The position numbers were made by a program, and so were the translations under genes. The notes under the pieces were generated by a model. That model saw only the letters and a list, made by a program, of their open reading frames with translations, was not told where the DNA came from and did not search any database. A stretch of 12,853 nucleotides of DNA from Bacilli bacterium (GTDB lineage Bacteria > Bacillota_I > Bacilli_A > RF39 > UBA660): the NCBI GenBank assembly GCA_016302505.1, contig JAEDNL010000036.1:1-12853 (forward strand), read 5' to 3'. Of the stretch, positions 7,400 through 12,853 are shown in pieces (within the stretch, counting starts at the first letter, position 1; each line of letters begins with the position of its first letter).

Positions 7400-8530
7400 T
7401 TATTTAATTATATATGGATCTGTGGATGTACCAGTACCAGATTTATAAAATGTGTGTTTATTTAAACTAACAATAAATCTTAATCTTTTAAAAGTAGATG
7501 CTTTTGATAGAATTAATGAAGTACCAGTAAATGAATATGATTTATAATTATTTTGGTCAGTTGCAGTTAATAACCATTCTGAACCTTGATTAGAGCTAGA
7601 TAAGTAATTATAGTTTGAACAAGATAAATCACTTAGAATTTTACAATTTTCATCCATACTAGCTCTCATATATTCATATGGAGTCATTAATGAGAATAGG
7701 TAAGTATCTTTACTTAAAACACTACATTCAGTACTTCCATCTTTAGTAGTATCAGTTTCTTTTCTAATACCTATACATAAATTTTTACTGACTAATTTTG
7801 ATTTGACTTTACTACTTAATAATAATGTATCAGATAAATCTTTGTTTTCAGTTTCTAATAATTTTAATGTGTCTTTAAGCCTACTTTTTTCAAATATATT
7901 GTAACCATCATTAGATACCTTAGTTTCATTATATCTATCATCCCATACATAAGTATTTTCAGTTTTAGTATCAAGTCTTACTTTTATTGTTCCATCATTT
8001 TCAACACTCATTATTCTACCAGTTACTGATTTTTCTTTCTTTTCATTTCCACTCATACCAATAATAATATAGTTATTAACATTTTCACCTTTGTAATAAT
8101 AAGTACCATTATCATTATAAAGCCCATCACCTGAAGTAACTACTGAACCAGTTATAATATTTTTTAATTCTTTTGTTTCATATTTACCAGGGCAATTTAG
8201 AAATACAATGTATGAGTATGCACTATTTTGAGCATTTACTGTAACTTTTGCACTACAGTTAGCACCATCTTTTAATAATTCACTTAGTGGTTTAATATAA
8301 TTATTATCAACAAGTGTTTGATAAGATAAAGTATAGTCTCCATCAGCTGTAGGTAACATAGTTGGATTATCTTTATAATACTTTTCTGCTGAAGCTACTA
8401 TTTTTTCTTCTACTTGCTCATAACTTAATTTTTTACCACCAAATATTGATATTAACCATAATACTATTAGAAGTAATACAATCACACCAATAACAGAAGA
8501 ACTTATTATTATTAATTTTTTATTATCCAT
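7400..8530 (-). CDS. Membrane-anchored extracellular protein, pilin-like N-terminal region
   Basis: 376 aa. A single N-terminal membrane helix about 6-30 (LIIISSSVIGVIVLLLIVLW) follows a short MDNKK leader, with no signal-peptidase site, so the rest is predicted outside the cell as a type II anchor. Residues about 36-130 (AEKYYKDN...YQTLVDNNYIKPL...NCSAKVTVN...FLNCPGKYETKEL) have the pattern of predicted pseudopilins of gut Firmicutes, including paired cysteines. A second module follows (GTYYYKGENVNNYIIIG...VTGRIMSVENDGTIKVRL...), and the chain ends in GTGTSTDPYIIK. A canonical prepilin GFTL(I/V)E site is absent. Shine-Dalgarno AAAAGGA (8546-8540) is 9 nt from ATG 8530. It is transcribed from its own promoter just after the HIT gene. 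A surface location is likely; the function is unknown. Confidence 0.75.
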   Translation of the reverse strand: MDNKKLIIISSSVIGVIVLLLIVLWLISIFGGKKLSYEQVEEKIVASAEKYYKDNPTMLPTADGDYTLSYQTLVDNNYIKPLSELLKDGANCSAKVTVNAQNSAYSYIVFLNCPGKYETKELKNIITGSVVTSGDGLYNDNGTYYYKGENVNNYIIIGMSGNEKKEKSVTGRIMSVENDGTIKVRLDTKTENTYVWDDRYNETKVSNDGYNIFEKSRLKDTLKLLETENKDLSDTLLLSSKVKSKLVSKNLCIGIRKETDTTKDGSTECSVLSKDTYLFSLMTPYEYMRASMDENCKILSDLSCSNYNYLSSSNQGSEWLLTATDQNNYKSYSFTGTSLILSKASTFKRLRFIVSLNKHTFYKSGTGTSTDPYIIK

Positions 8531-8557
8531 ATATACACATCCTTTTCATCTAAAACA

Positions 8558-8586
8558 ATTATACAATAAAATTTAAAATCTCTCAA
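8558..8586 (-). promoter_or_regulatory. Sigma-A-type promoter of the pilin-like gene
   Basis: On the minus strand: TTGAGA (8586-8581), 17-nt spacer, consensus TATAAT (8563-8558). Transcription should start near 8551, giving a ~20-nt leader. The -35 directly abuts the stop codon of the HIT gene (8587-8589). Confidence 0.8.
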
Positions 8587-8949
8587 TTATTTAGTTAATA
8601 AATTAAATACTTGTTCTACACTCATATTATCTTTTTTATTATAACTAGGTATAATATGTAAATGATAATGTTTTATTTCTTGTAAACTACCATTATTTTG
8701 TACTAGTTTAATACCACTAGGGTTTAATTTTTCATTCAATAGATTAACTATTATTTTACTTGAAATATTTATTTTATTTAGAGTGTCTAAATCAATATCA
8801 TCTATATCTTTAAAATGTTTTTTAGGCATTATTAGAGTATGTCCTTTAGATATAGGATTAATATCCAATATACATTTAACATTTTCATCTTCATATAATG
8901 TATATGAAGGTATCTCATTATTAATTATTTTACAAAATATACAATCCAT
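8587..8949 (-). CDS. HIT-family (histidine triad) nucleotide hydrolase
   Basis: Small cytoplasmic histidine-triad protein, 120 aa from ATG 8949, near the usual ~110-140. It begins MDCIFCKIINNEIPSY, the typical HIT start with a Cys-x-x-Cys pair. It carries GHTLIMPKKH in the middle and ends with the triad KHYHLHIIP (H-x-H-x-H). Members hydrolyse nucleoside phosphoramidates or dinucleotide polyphosphates (Hint/Ap4A type); which one cannot be told here. In-frame GTG codons at 8961 and 8958 could be starts. ATG 8949 is preferred because GGTGG (8959-8955) then serves as Shine-Dalgarno and because the predicted transcript begins at about 8959. It is divergent from the cysteine desulfurase, with its own promoter. 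Confidence 0.93.
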   Translation of the reverse strand: MDCIFCKIINNEIPSYTLYEDENVKCILDINPISKGHTLIMPKKHFKDIDDIDLDTLNKINISSKIIVNLLNEKLNPSGIKLVQNNGSLQEIKHYHLHIIPSYNKKDNMSVEQVFNLLTK

Positions 8950-8965
8950 TTTTACCACCACTTAT

Positions 8966-8994
8966 ATTATATATTAAAATAATATTAACTTCAA
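8966..8994 (-). promoter_or_regulatory. Sigma-A-type promoter of the HIT gene
   Basis: On the minus strand: TTGAAG (8994-8989), 17-nt spacer, consensus TATAAT (8971-8966). The predicted start near 8959 leaves only ~10 nt, mostly the Shine-Dalgarno, before ATG 8949. No equally good promoter could be picked for the divergent gene at 9055. Confidence 0.7.
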
Positions 8995-9054
8995 TTATTA
9001 TATTTATTATAAGTAATTTTATATAAATTGAATAATTTATTATAGGTGAGGTAA

Positions 9055-10239
9055 ATGAAGAATAAAAATGATTTTCCAATGAAAGAAAAAAATATTATAT
9101 ATTTTGATAATGCTGCGACTACATTTAAACCTTATAGAGTAATTGATAAAATAAATGAATATTATTATGATTATAATGCTAATTCACATAGAGGTGACTA
9201 TGATATTAGTTTTAAAGTTGATGATGAAATAGATTATACTAGAGATTTAGTTAAGATGTTTATAAATGCTAAAAGAAAGGATGAAGTTATATTTACTAAG
9301 AATACTACTGATTCATTAAATATGGTTGTATTTGGATTTTTTCTAAACTATTTAAAGGATAATGATGAAGTTATATTATCTAGTAGTGAACATGCATCGA
9401 ATATATTACCTTGGTTAATATTATCTGTTAAAAAGAATATAAAAATAGTATTTGTAGATTCTAAAAATGAAAAATTAGATATTAATGATATTAAAGAAAA
9501 GATAACTTCTAAGACTAAAGTTATATCACTTGCTCATATCACTAATGTTAGTGGAGATAAAAGAGATATTAAAAATATATGTTCACTTGCTCATAAATAT
9601 GGAATATTAGTTGTTGTAGATGGTGCTCAAAGTGTTCCTCATATTAAAACTGATGTTCAAGATTTAGATGTGGATTTTCTTGCATTTTCTGCTCATAAAA
9701 TGTGTGGTCCTACTGGAGTAGGAGTATTATATGGAAAATATAAATTACTTAAGAAAATGATACCTTTTACTTATGGTGGTGGAATGAATTTAAATTATGA
9801 TGAACATACTTTACAATTAGCAGAACTCCCATATAGATTTGAATCAGGAACTCCTAATATAGCTGATATAATTGGTTTTAGTGAAACAATAAAGTTTTTA
9901 AATGAAATAGGTATGGATAATATTGAGAGACAAGAAAAATATTTGAGAAGATATTTAATCAAAGAATTAGAAACTATTCCATATATAAAAATATATAATA
10001 AAGATTGTGAAGGAAGTAGTGTAATAATAAATATAGATGGTATTTTATCAGGCGACTTAGGACTATTTTTAAATACTAAAGGTATATGTGTGAGAAGTGG
10101 TAAACATTGTGCTAAGATGGGTGATAATAAAGAAGATACTGTTAGAATTAGTTTATATTTTTATAATACTTATGAAGAGATAGACTATTTAATATCAGTT
10201 CTTAAAAAAAGAGAAGAAATTTTTAAATTTGTTAATTAA
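9055..10239 (+). CDS. SufS-type (group II) cysteine desulfurase
   Basis: 394-aa PLP enzyme that takes sulfur from L-cysteine as a Cys persulfide for Fe-S clusters or other sulfur carriers. Visible: the N-terminal YFDNAATTFKP; His113 (SEHASN), which stacks on PLP; Asp189 and Gln192 in VVDGAQSVPH; Lys215 as the PLP Schiff base (FSAHKMCGPTGVG); an RFESGTPN block; catalytic Cys352 in VRSGKHCAKM, corresponding to the group II RxGHHCA motif with Lys for the first His; Arg364 in VRIS. Shine-Dalgarno AGGTGAGG (9044-9051) is close to ATG 9055. No sufBCDU or iscU neighbour is present: HIT lies divergently upstream and ssb downstream, so it is a solitary desulfurase as far as this window shows. The class is certain; the sulfur acceptor is unknown. 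No clear terminator was found after it. Confidence 0.92.
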   Translation: MKNKNDFPMKEKNIIYFDNAATTFKPYRVIDKINEYYYDYNANSHRGDYDISFKVDDEIDYTRDLVKMFINAKRKDEVIFTKNTTDSLNMVVFGFFLNYLKDNDEVILSSSEHASNILPWLILSVKKNIKIVFVDSKNEKLDINDIKEKITSKTKVISLAHITNVSGDKRDIKNICSLAHKYGILVVVDGAQSVPHIKTDVQDLDVDFLAFSAHKMCGPTGVGVLYGKYKLLKKMIPFTYGGGMNLNYDEHTLQLAELPYRFESGTPNIADIIGFSETIKFLNEIGMDNIERQEKYLRRYLIKELETIPYIKIYNKDCEGSSVIINIDGILSGDLGLFLNTKGICVRSGKHCAKMGDNKEDTVRISLYFYNTYEEIDYLISVLKKREEIFKFVN

Positions 10240-10338
10240 TAATTTATATAGAAATAATTTATATTTAAAAATAAAATATACTAATAATATAATTAAATAT
10301 TGTAAATGTTTTAATTTTTAAAAACTAATTTTATCAAT

Positions 10339-10367
10339 TTGTAGTAATAATTTTAATATGATATATT
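10339..10367 (+). promoter_or_regulatory. Possible extended -10 promoter of ssb
   Basis: TTGTAG (10339-10344), 17-nt spacer, TATATT (10362-10367) preceded by TGA (TG 10359-10360). The start would fall near 10374. An overlapping alternative -10, TATGAT (10357-10362), exists. Only a fair match, in an AT-rich gap (10240-10391) with no other recognisable content. Confidence 0.45.
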
Positions 10368-10383
10368 CCTCCATGAAAGGAGG
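10368..10383 (+). promoter_or_regulatory. Hairpin covering the ssb Shine-Dalgarno
   Basis: CCTCC (10368-10372) is complementary to GGAGG (10379-10383), with loop ATGAAA. GGAGG is the core of the near-perfect Shine-Dalgarno AAAGGAGGT, 8 nt before ATG 10392. If the transcript starts upstream of 10368, this small GC stem would hide the ribosome site. If it starts at about 10374, the left arm would not be in the RNA. Confidence 0.45.
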
Positions 10384-10391
10384 TAAACAGA

Positions 10392-10724
10392 ATGTTAAAT
10401 CAGATAGTTATTGCAGGAAGACTTGTTGGAGATCCTGAGATAGTAGTTACTGAAAATAATAAAAAAAGAACTATGATAGTAGTAGCGGTTCCAAGATGTT
10501 ATAAAAATATTGAAGGTAATTATGATACTGATTTTATTAAATGTACTTTATGGAATGGTATTGCTGAGACTACATGTGAATATTGTAAAAAAGGTGATGT
10601 TGTTGGAGTAAAGGGAAGAATTCAAACATCTAGTTATGAGAGTAACGGTGAGAAAAAATATTCAATGGATATTATCGCAGAAAAAGTATCATTCTTAAGT
10701 AGTAAAAGTAAAGAAACAGCCTAG
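10392..10724 (+). CDS. ssb: Single-stranded DNA-binding protein, short SsbB-like form
   Basis: 110-aa SSB: a single OB-fold starting MLNQIVIAGRLVGDPEI, then TMIVVAVPRCYKN, TDFIKCTLWNGIAETTCEYCKKGDVVGVKGRIQ and YSMDIIAEKVSFL. It coats single-stranded DNA during replication, repair or uptake. The protein ends at KSKETA almost directly after the fold. The glycine-rich linker and acidic tip (DDDIPF type) that recruits partner proteins are absent. Length and tail loss match B. subtilis SsbB (113 aa, competence-linked) rather than the replicative SsbA, so it may be a second copy. Three cysteines are unusual for an SSB. It has an excellent Shine-Dalgarno and ends in a palindrome at its TAG stop, the only non-TAA stop in the window. 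Its upstream neighbour is a desulfurase, downstream the DpnII system. Confidence 0.93.
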   Translation: MLNQIVIAGRLVGDPEIVVTENNKKRTMIVVAVPRCYKNIEGNYDTDFIKCTLWNGIAETTCEYCKKGDVVGVKGRIQTSSYESNGEKKYSMDIIAEKVSFLSSKSKETA

Positions 10725-10740
10725 GCTGTTTCTTATTGTA
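10711..10740 (+). terminator. Palindromic terminator at the end of ssb
   Basis: A perfect 24-nt palindrome (10711-10734), AAGAAACAGCC / GGCTGTTTCTT around TA, containing the TAG stop at 10722-10724. It folds to a 10-bp stem with a CTAG loop. What follows, ATTGTATTT, is a poor T-tract, so termination may be partial. It is the most GC-rich hairpin in the window. Confidence 0.7.
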
Positions 10741-10794
10741 TTTGGAAATATAGACAAAAAATATAATTAAAAAAAAGAATAATTAAATAACAAC

Positions 10795-10808
10795 TATCAA
10801 CTTTGATA
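10795..10808 (+). promoter_or_regulatory. Inverted repeat next to the restriction-modification promoter
   Basis: TATCAA-CT-TTGATA, with 6-bp arms, 4 nt upstream of the -35 TTGACA at 10813. It is placed like an operator, but no regulator gene is adjacent and the arms are AT-rich, so it could be chance. Confidence 0.3.
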
Positions 10809-10812
10809 AATC

Positions 10813-10842
10813 TTGACAGTATTTATAGCCCTATTGTAAAAT
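10813..10842 (+). promoter_or_regulatory. Promoter P1 of the DpnII-type operon
   Basis: A consensus TTGACA -35 (10813-10818), 18-nt spacer, TAAAAT -10 (10837-10842). Transcription would start near 10849, giving a leader of about 58 nt before ATG 10907. Confidence 0.65.
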
Positions 10843-10852
10843 AAAATAATGA

Positions 10853-10881
10853 TTGAAAAAATATTTATTCTTGTGTATAGT
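10853..10881 (+). promoter_or_regulatory. Promoter P2 of the DpnII-type operon
   Basis: TTGAAA (10853-10858), exactly 17 nt, TATAGT (10876-10881). Start near 10888, just before the Shine-Dalgarno GGAGG (10895-10899), which is 7 nt from ATG 10907. In tandem with P1. Confidence 0.65.
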
Positions 10882-10906
10882 AAGTATTTAATTTGGAGGC
10901 TATAAT

Positions 10907-11755
10907 ATGATTAAAGGAAAACCATTTGTAAAATGGGCTGGTGGTAAAAGACAAATAATAGATAAATTAAAAAAATATGTTCCAGAAGAGTTTGATACTT
11001 ATTTTGAACCTTTTGTAGGTGGTGGGGCATTGCTTTTTGAGCTTTCTCCTAAAAAGGCTATTATAAATGATTATAATAAAGAACTTATGAATGTATATGA
11101 ATGCATTAAAGATGAAAAAAAGTTTGAAACAATGTGTAGAGAATTAAATCATCACGAAAAAGAACATTCTGAAGAATACTATTATCAAATAAGAAACATA
11201 GATAGAGATAAAAAGAAATATAATAAGTTACCTGATTATAAAAAAGCAGCTCGTACAATTTATTTAAATAAAGCTTGTTTTAATGGTTTATATAGAGTTA
11301 ACAGTAAAAATGAATTTAATGTTCCATTTGGTAAAAAGGCCAAAGTAAATACTTATGAAGGACAAAATTTAGGTATTATTTGTGGATACTTAAACTACAA
11401 TGATATTAAATTATTATCAGTTGATTTTGAAGAAGCAGTAAAAGATGCAAAAAAAGGAGATTTTATTTATTTTGATCCTCCATATGATTCTGATACATCA
11501 ACATTTAATAGTTATACTGAAGATGGTTTTGGAAAAGAGGAACAAAAAAGACTTGCTAAAGTATTTAAGAAATTAGATAATAAGGGATGTTATGTAATGT
11601 TATCAAATCATAATACAATTTTAGTAAATGAATTATATAAAGACTTTAATATTCATGTTATTGAAGCTAAAAGAAATATTAATTCAAATGGAAAGAAAAG
11701 AGGAAAAGTAGAGGAAGTTATTATCACAAATTTTGAAAGTAAAAGAGAATTTTAA
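10907..11755 (+). CDS. dpnM: Dam/DpnM-type adenine DNA methyltransferase
   Basis: 282-aa N6-adenine methyltransferase of the D12 (Dam/DpnM, alpha) class, methylating GATC in duplex DNA to protect the host from the partner nuclease. Motifs in class order: KWAGGK (9-14) and FEPFVGGG (33-40) bind S-adenosylmethionine; INDYNKEL (53-60); the LNKACFNGLYRVN block (120-132) is typical of Dam; catalytic DPPY at 190-193. The C-terminal region has LSNHNT and VEEVIITNF. Length matches M.DpnII (~284 aa). GGAGG lies 7 nt before the ATG. It is first in the operon, 22 nt before the second methylase, and has tandem promoters upstream. GATC specificity is inferred from family resemblance plus the DpnA-like and DpnII-like partners downstream. 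Confidence 0.93.
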   Translation: MIKGKPFVKWAGGKRQIIDKLKKYVPEEFDTYFEPFVGGGALLFELSPKKAIINDYNKELMNVYECIKDEKKFETMCRELNHHEKEHSEEYYYQIRNIDRDKKKYNKLPDYKKAARTIYLNKACFNGLYRVNSKNEFNVPFGKKAKVNTYEGQNLGIICGYLNYNDIKLLSVDFEEAVKDAKKGDFIYFDPPYDSDTSTFNSYTEDGFGKEEQKRLAKVFKKLDNKGCYVMLSNHNTILVNELYKDFNIHVIEAKRNINSNGKKRGKVEEVIITNFESKREF

Positions 11756-11777
11756 TTTATGTAAGGAGGTAAAATGT

Positions 11778-12557
11778 ATGAGTATAAAATATTATTATGA
11801 AGATAAAAATTTCAAACTTATACATGGAGATTCATTGAAAATACTTAAAAAAATCGAATCTAAAAGTATTGATATGATTTTCGCTGATCCTCCTTATTTT
11901 TTGTCTAATAATGGAATTTCATGTAGTGGTGGAAAAATGGTATCAGTCAATAAAGGTGATTGGGATAAATTAATTAGTATTGAAGAAAAACATAAATTTA
12001 ATAAAAAATGGATTAAATTATGCTACAATATTTTGAAAGATAATGGAACAATATGGATAAGTGGAACAATGCATAATATTTATTCTGTAGGTATGGCTTT
12101 AGAAGAAGAAGGATTTAAGATAATTAATAACATAACTTGGAAAAAGTTAAATCCTCCACCAAATATTAGTTGTAGAGCATTTGTTCATTCTACAGAAACG
12201 ATTCTTTGGGCAAAAAAGGATTTAAAAAATTCAAAACACAAATTTAATTATTCTCTTATGAAAGAATTAAATAACGGCAAGCAAATGAAAGATGTTTGGG
12301 AGTCATCATTAACTAAGCCTAGTGAAAAAAAGTGTGGTAAACATCCTACTCAAAAACCGATGGAAATATTAGAAAAAATAATATTATCATCAACTGATGA
12401 AAATGATTTGATATTGGACCCATTTAATGGAAGTGGTACAACTGGAATAGTATCAAACAAACTAAATAGAAAGTATATAGGGATTGAGAAAGAAAAAGAA
12501 TTTTTAGATTTAACAATTAGAAGAAAGGAAAATGAAAAAAATGAAGAGAAATTTTAA
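11778..12557 (+). CDS. dpnA: DpnA-type adenine DNA methyltransferase (beta class)
   Basis: 259-aa second methylase of the operon. Motif order is reversed relative to the first: catalytic DPPY at 37-40 (IDMIFADPPYFLSNNG), target-recognition region in the middle, HPTQKP at 189-194 and the S-adenosylmethionine motif DPFNGSGTTG at 214-223. This is the beta class of M2.DpnII (DpnA). DpnA acts on GATC and also methylates single-stranded DNA; in pneumococcus this protects plasmids entering by transformation. The reading frame is open from 11733, but ATG 11778 is chosen because AAGGAGGT (11763-11770) is 7 nt upstream and translation then begins at the typical MSIKYYYEDKNFKLIHGDS. The 3' end overlaps the endonuclease start by 17 nt, suggesting coupled translation. 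Confidence 0.93.
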   Translation: MSIKYYYEDKNFKLIHGDSLKILKKIESKSIDMIFADPPYFLSNNGISCSGGKMVSVNKGDWDKLISIEEKHKFNKKWIKLCYNILKDNGTIWISGTMHNIYSVGMALEEEGFKIINNITWKKLNPPPNISCRAFVHSTETILWAKKDLKNSKHKFNYSLMKELNNGKQMKDVWESSLTKPSEKKCGKHPTQKPMEILEKIILSSTDENDLILDPFNGSGTTGIVSNKLNRKYIGIEKEKEFLDLTIRRKENEKNEEKF

Positions 12558-12853
12558 TGAGTGGTTGAGCAAATTTAAAACAAGTATATCAGACTATACT
12601 TATTATGTTGATTTTGAAAAAATATATCACAATGTTGATAGAGTAAAAGTTGAATTAAATATTTTAAATTCATTAATAGGTAGTAAAAATATAGAGGAAG
12701 AATTTCAAAATATATTAATAAAATATCCTGAAACTTTAGAATGCATTCCTTTGCTACTTGCAGTTCGTTCAAAAGAGATTTTTATTAAAGATGAAATTAA
12801 TGAATATTTATTTAAATTTGATAAAATGGTCTATTCTATAAATGATTATATTA
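12541..12853 (+). CDS. DpnII/MboI-type restriction endonuclease, 5' part only
   Basis: An open frame from ATG 12541 to the right edge (104 full codons, no stop), so the gene is cut by the window and not necessarily broken. It begins MKRNFNEWLSKF, continues ISDYTYYVDFEKIYHNV and NILNSLIGSKNIEEEF, then IPLLLAVRSKEIFI. As I recall the R.DpnII N-terminus, this matches it closely (RNFDEWLS, ADWTYYTDF, NSLIGSKNI, VPLLIA). The enzyme cuts unmethylated GATC. The catalytic PD-(D/E)xK residues lie beyond the window. An in-frame ATG at 12532 adds MKK; the Shine-Dalgarno AAAGGAA (12524-12530) is 11 nt from 12541 and about 2 nt from 12532, so the start is ambiguous. It overlaps dpnA by 17 nt. Third in a dpnM-dpnA-endonuclease order, as in the DpnII locus. 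Confidence 0.9.
   Translation, partial: MKRNFNEWLSKFKTSISDYTYYVDFEKIYHNVDRVKVELNILNSLIGSKNIEEEFQNILIKYPETLECIPLLLAVRSKEIFIKDEINEYLFKFDKMVYSINDYI

Noticed and set aside
10237..10270. Direct repeat TAATTTATAT after the cysteine desulfurase
   Set aside because: Low-complexity AT sequence, no hairpin and no flanking mobile gene; not a credible att site or terminator.
12575..12772. Open frame on the minus strand near the right edge
   Set aside because: It lies opposite the restriction endonuclease reading frame, which has clear homology; the minus-strand product is low-complexity.
1..12853. Avoidance of GATC sites because of the restriction system
   Set aside because: About 20 GATC sites were counted by eye, near what the base composition predicts; two even lie in the DPPY codons of the methylases.
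1..12853. Use of TGA as tryptophan (Mollicutes code 4)
   Set aside because: The conserved tryptophans checked, such as those in ValRS, are TGG, and all genes read cleanly with the standard bacterial code.

Overview
The window is very AT-rich (roughly three quarters A+T by eye). It has Gram-positive-style promoters (TTGaca-17-TATAAT) and strong GGAGG-type Shine-Dalgarno sites. Every tryptophan I checked is TGG, and no gene stops with TGA (all TAA apart from one TAG). This suggests a low-GC Firmicutes/Bacilli lineage that uses code 11, for example one of the small-genome gut groups near RF39 or Erysipelotrichia, rather than a code-4 Mycoplasma. The genus is not determinable from the sequence alone.

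Layout. (1) 28-3292: an HD-domain phosphohydrolase overlapping valS, forming one operon that ends in a hairpin terminator at the valS stop codon. (2) 3328-3960: a small HExxH metallopeptidase-like protein, apparently read from a leaderless mRNA. (3) 4022-5362: a membrane-anchored surface protein with a cohesin-like domain, two beta-sandwich repeats and an acidic cytoplasmic tail. (4) 5363-5601: a 239-bp gap with a terminator, a long RNA-type hairpin and a strong promoter. (5) 5602-7365: a HerA-type ATPase, facing (6) 7400-8530 (-), a membrane-anchored pilin-like exported protein; the two share a bidirectional terminator. (7) 8587-8949 (-): a HIT-family hydrolase, divergent from (8) 9055-10239, a SufS-type cysteine desulfurase. 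(9) 10392-10724: a short, tail-less SsbB-like single-stranded DNA-binding protein. (10) 10907 to the window end: a DpnII-type restriction-modification operon. It holds a Dam/DpnM-like methylase, a DpnA-like methylase and the 5' part of a DpnII/MboI-type endonuclease that runs off the right edge.

How the genes work together. The clearest unit is the GATC restriction-modification system, in the order dpnM-dpnA-endonuclease, with tandem promoters and a small inverted repeat upstream. In Streptococcus pneumoniae, DpnA methylates single-stranded DNA and protects DNA taken up by transformation. An SsbB-like gene just upstream is therefore suggestive, although a terminator separates the two transcription units. 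The rest is a mixture of housekeeping and envelope genes packed tightly, with terminators that repeatedly include or abut the stop codons.

I found no tRNA, rRNA, CRISPR array, insertion sequence or obviously novel multi-gene system. The most useful second looks are the leaderless gene, the hairpin before the HerA gene, the sequestered Shine-Dalgarno of ssb, and the ssb/DpnII neighbourhood.
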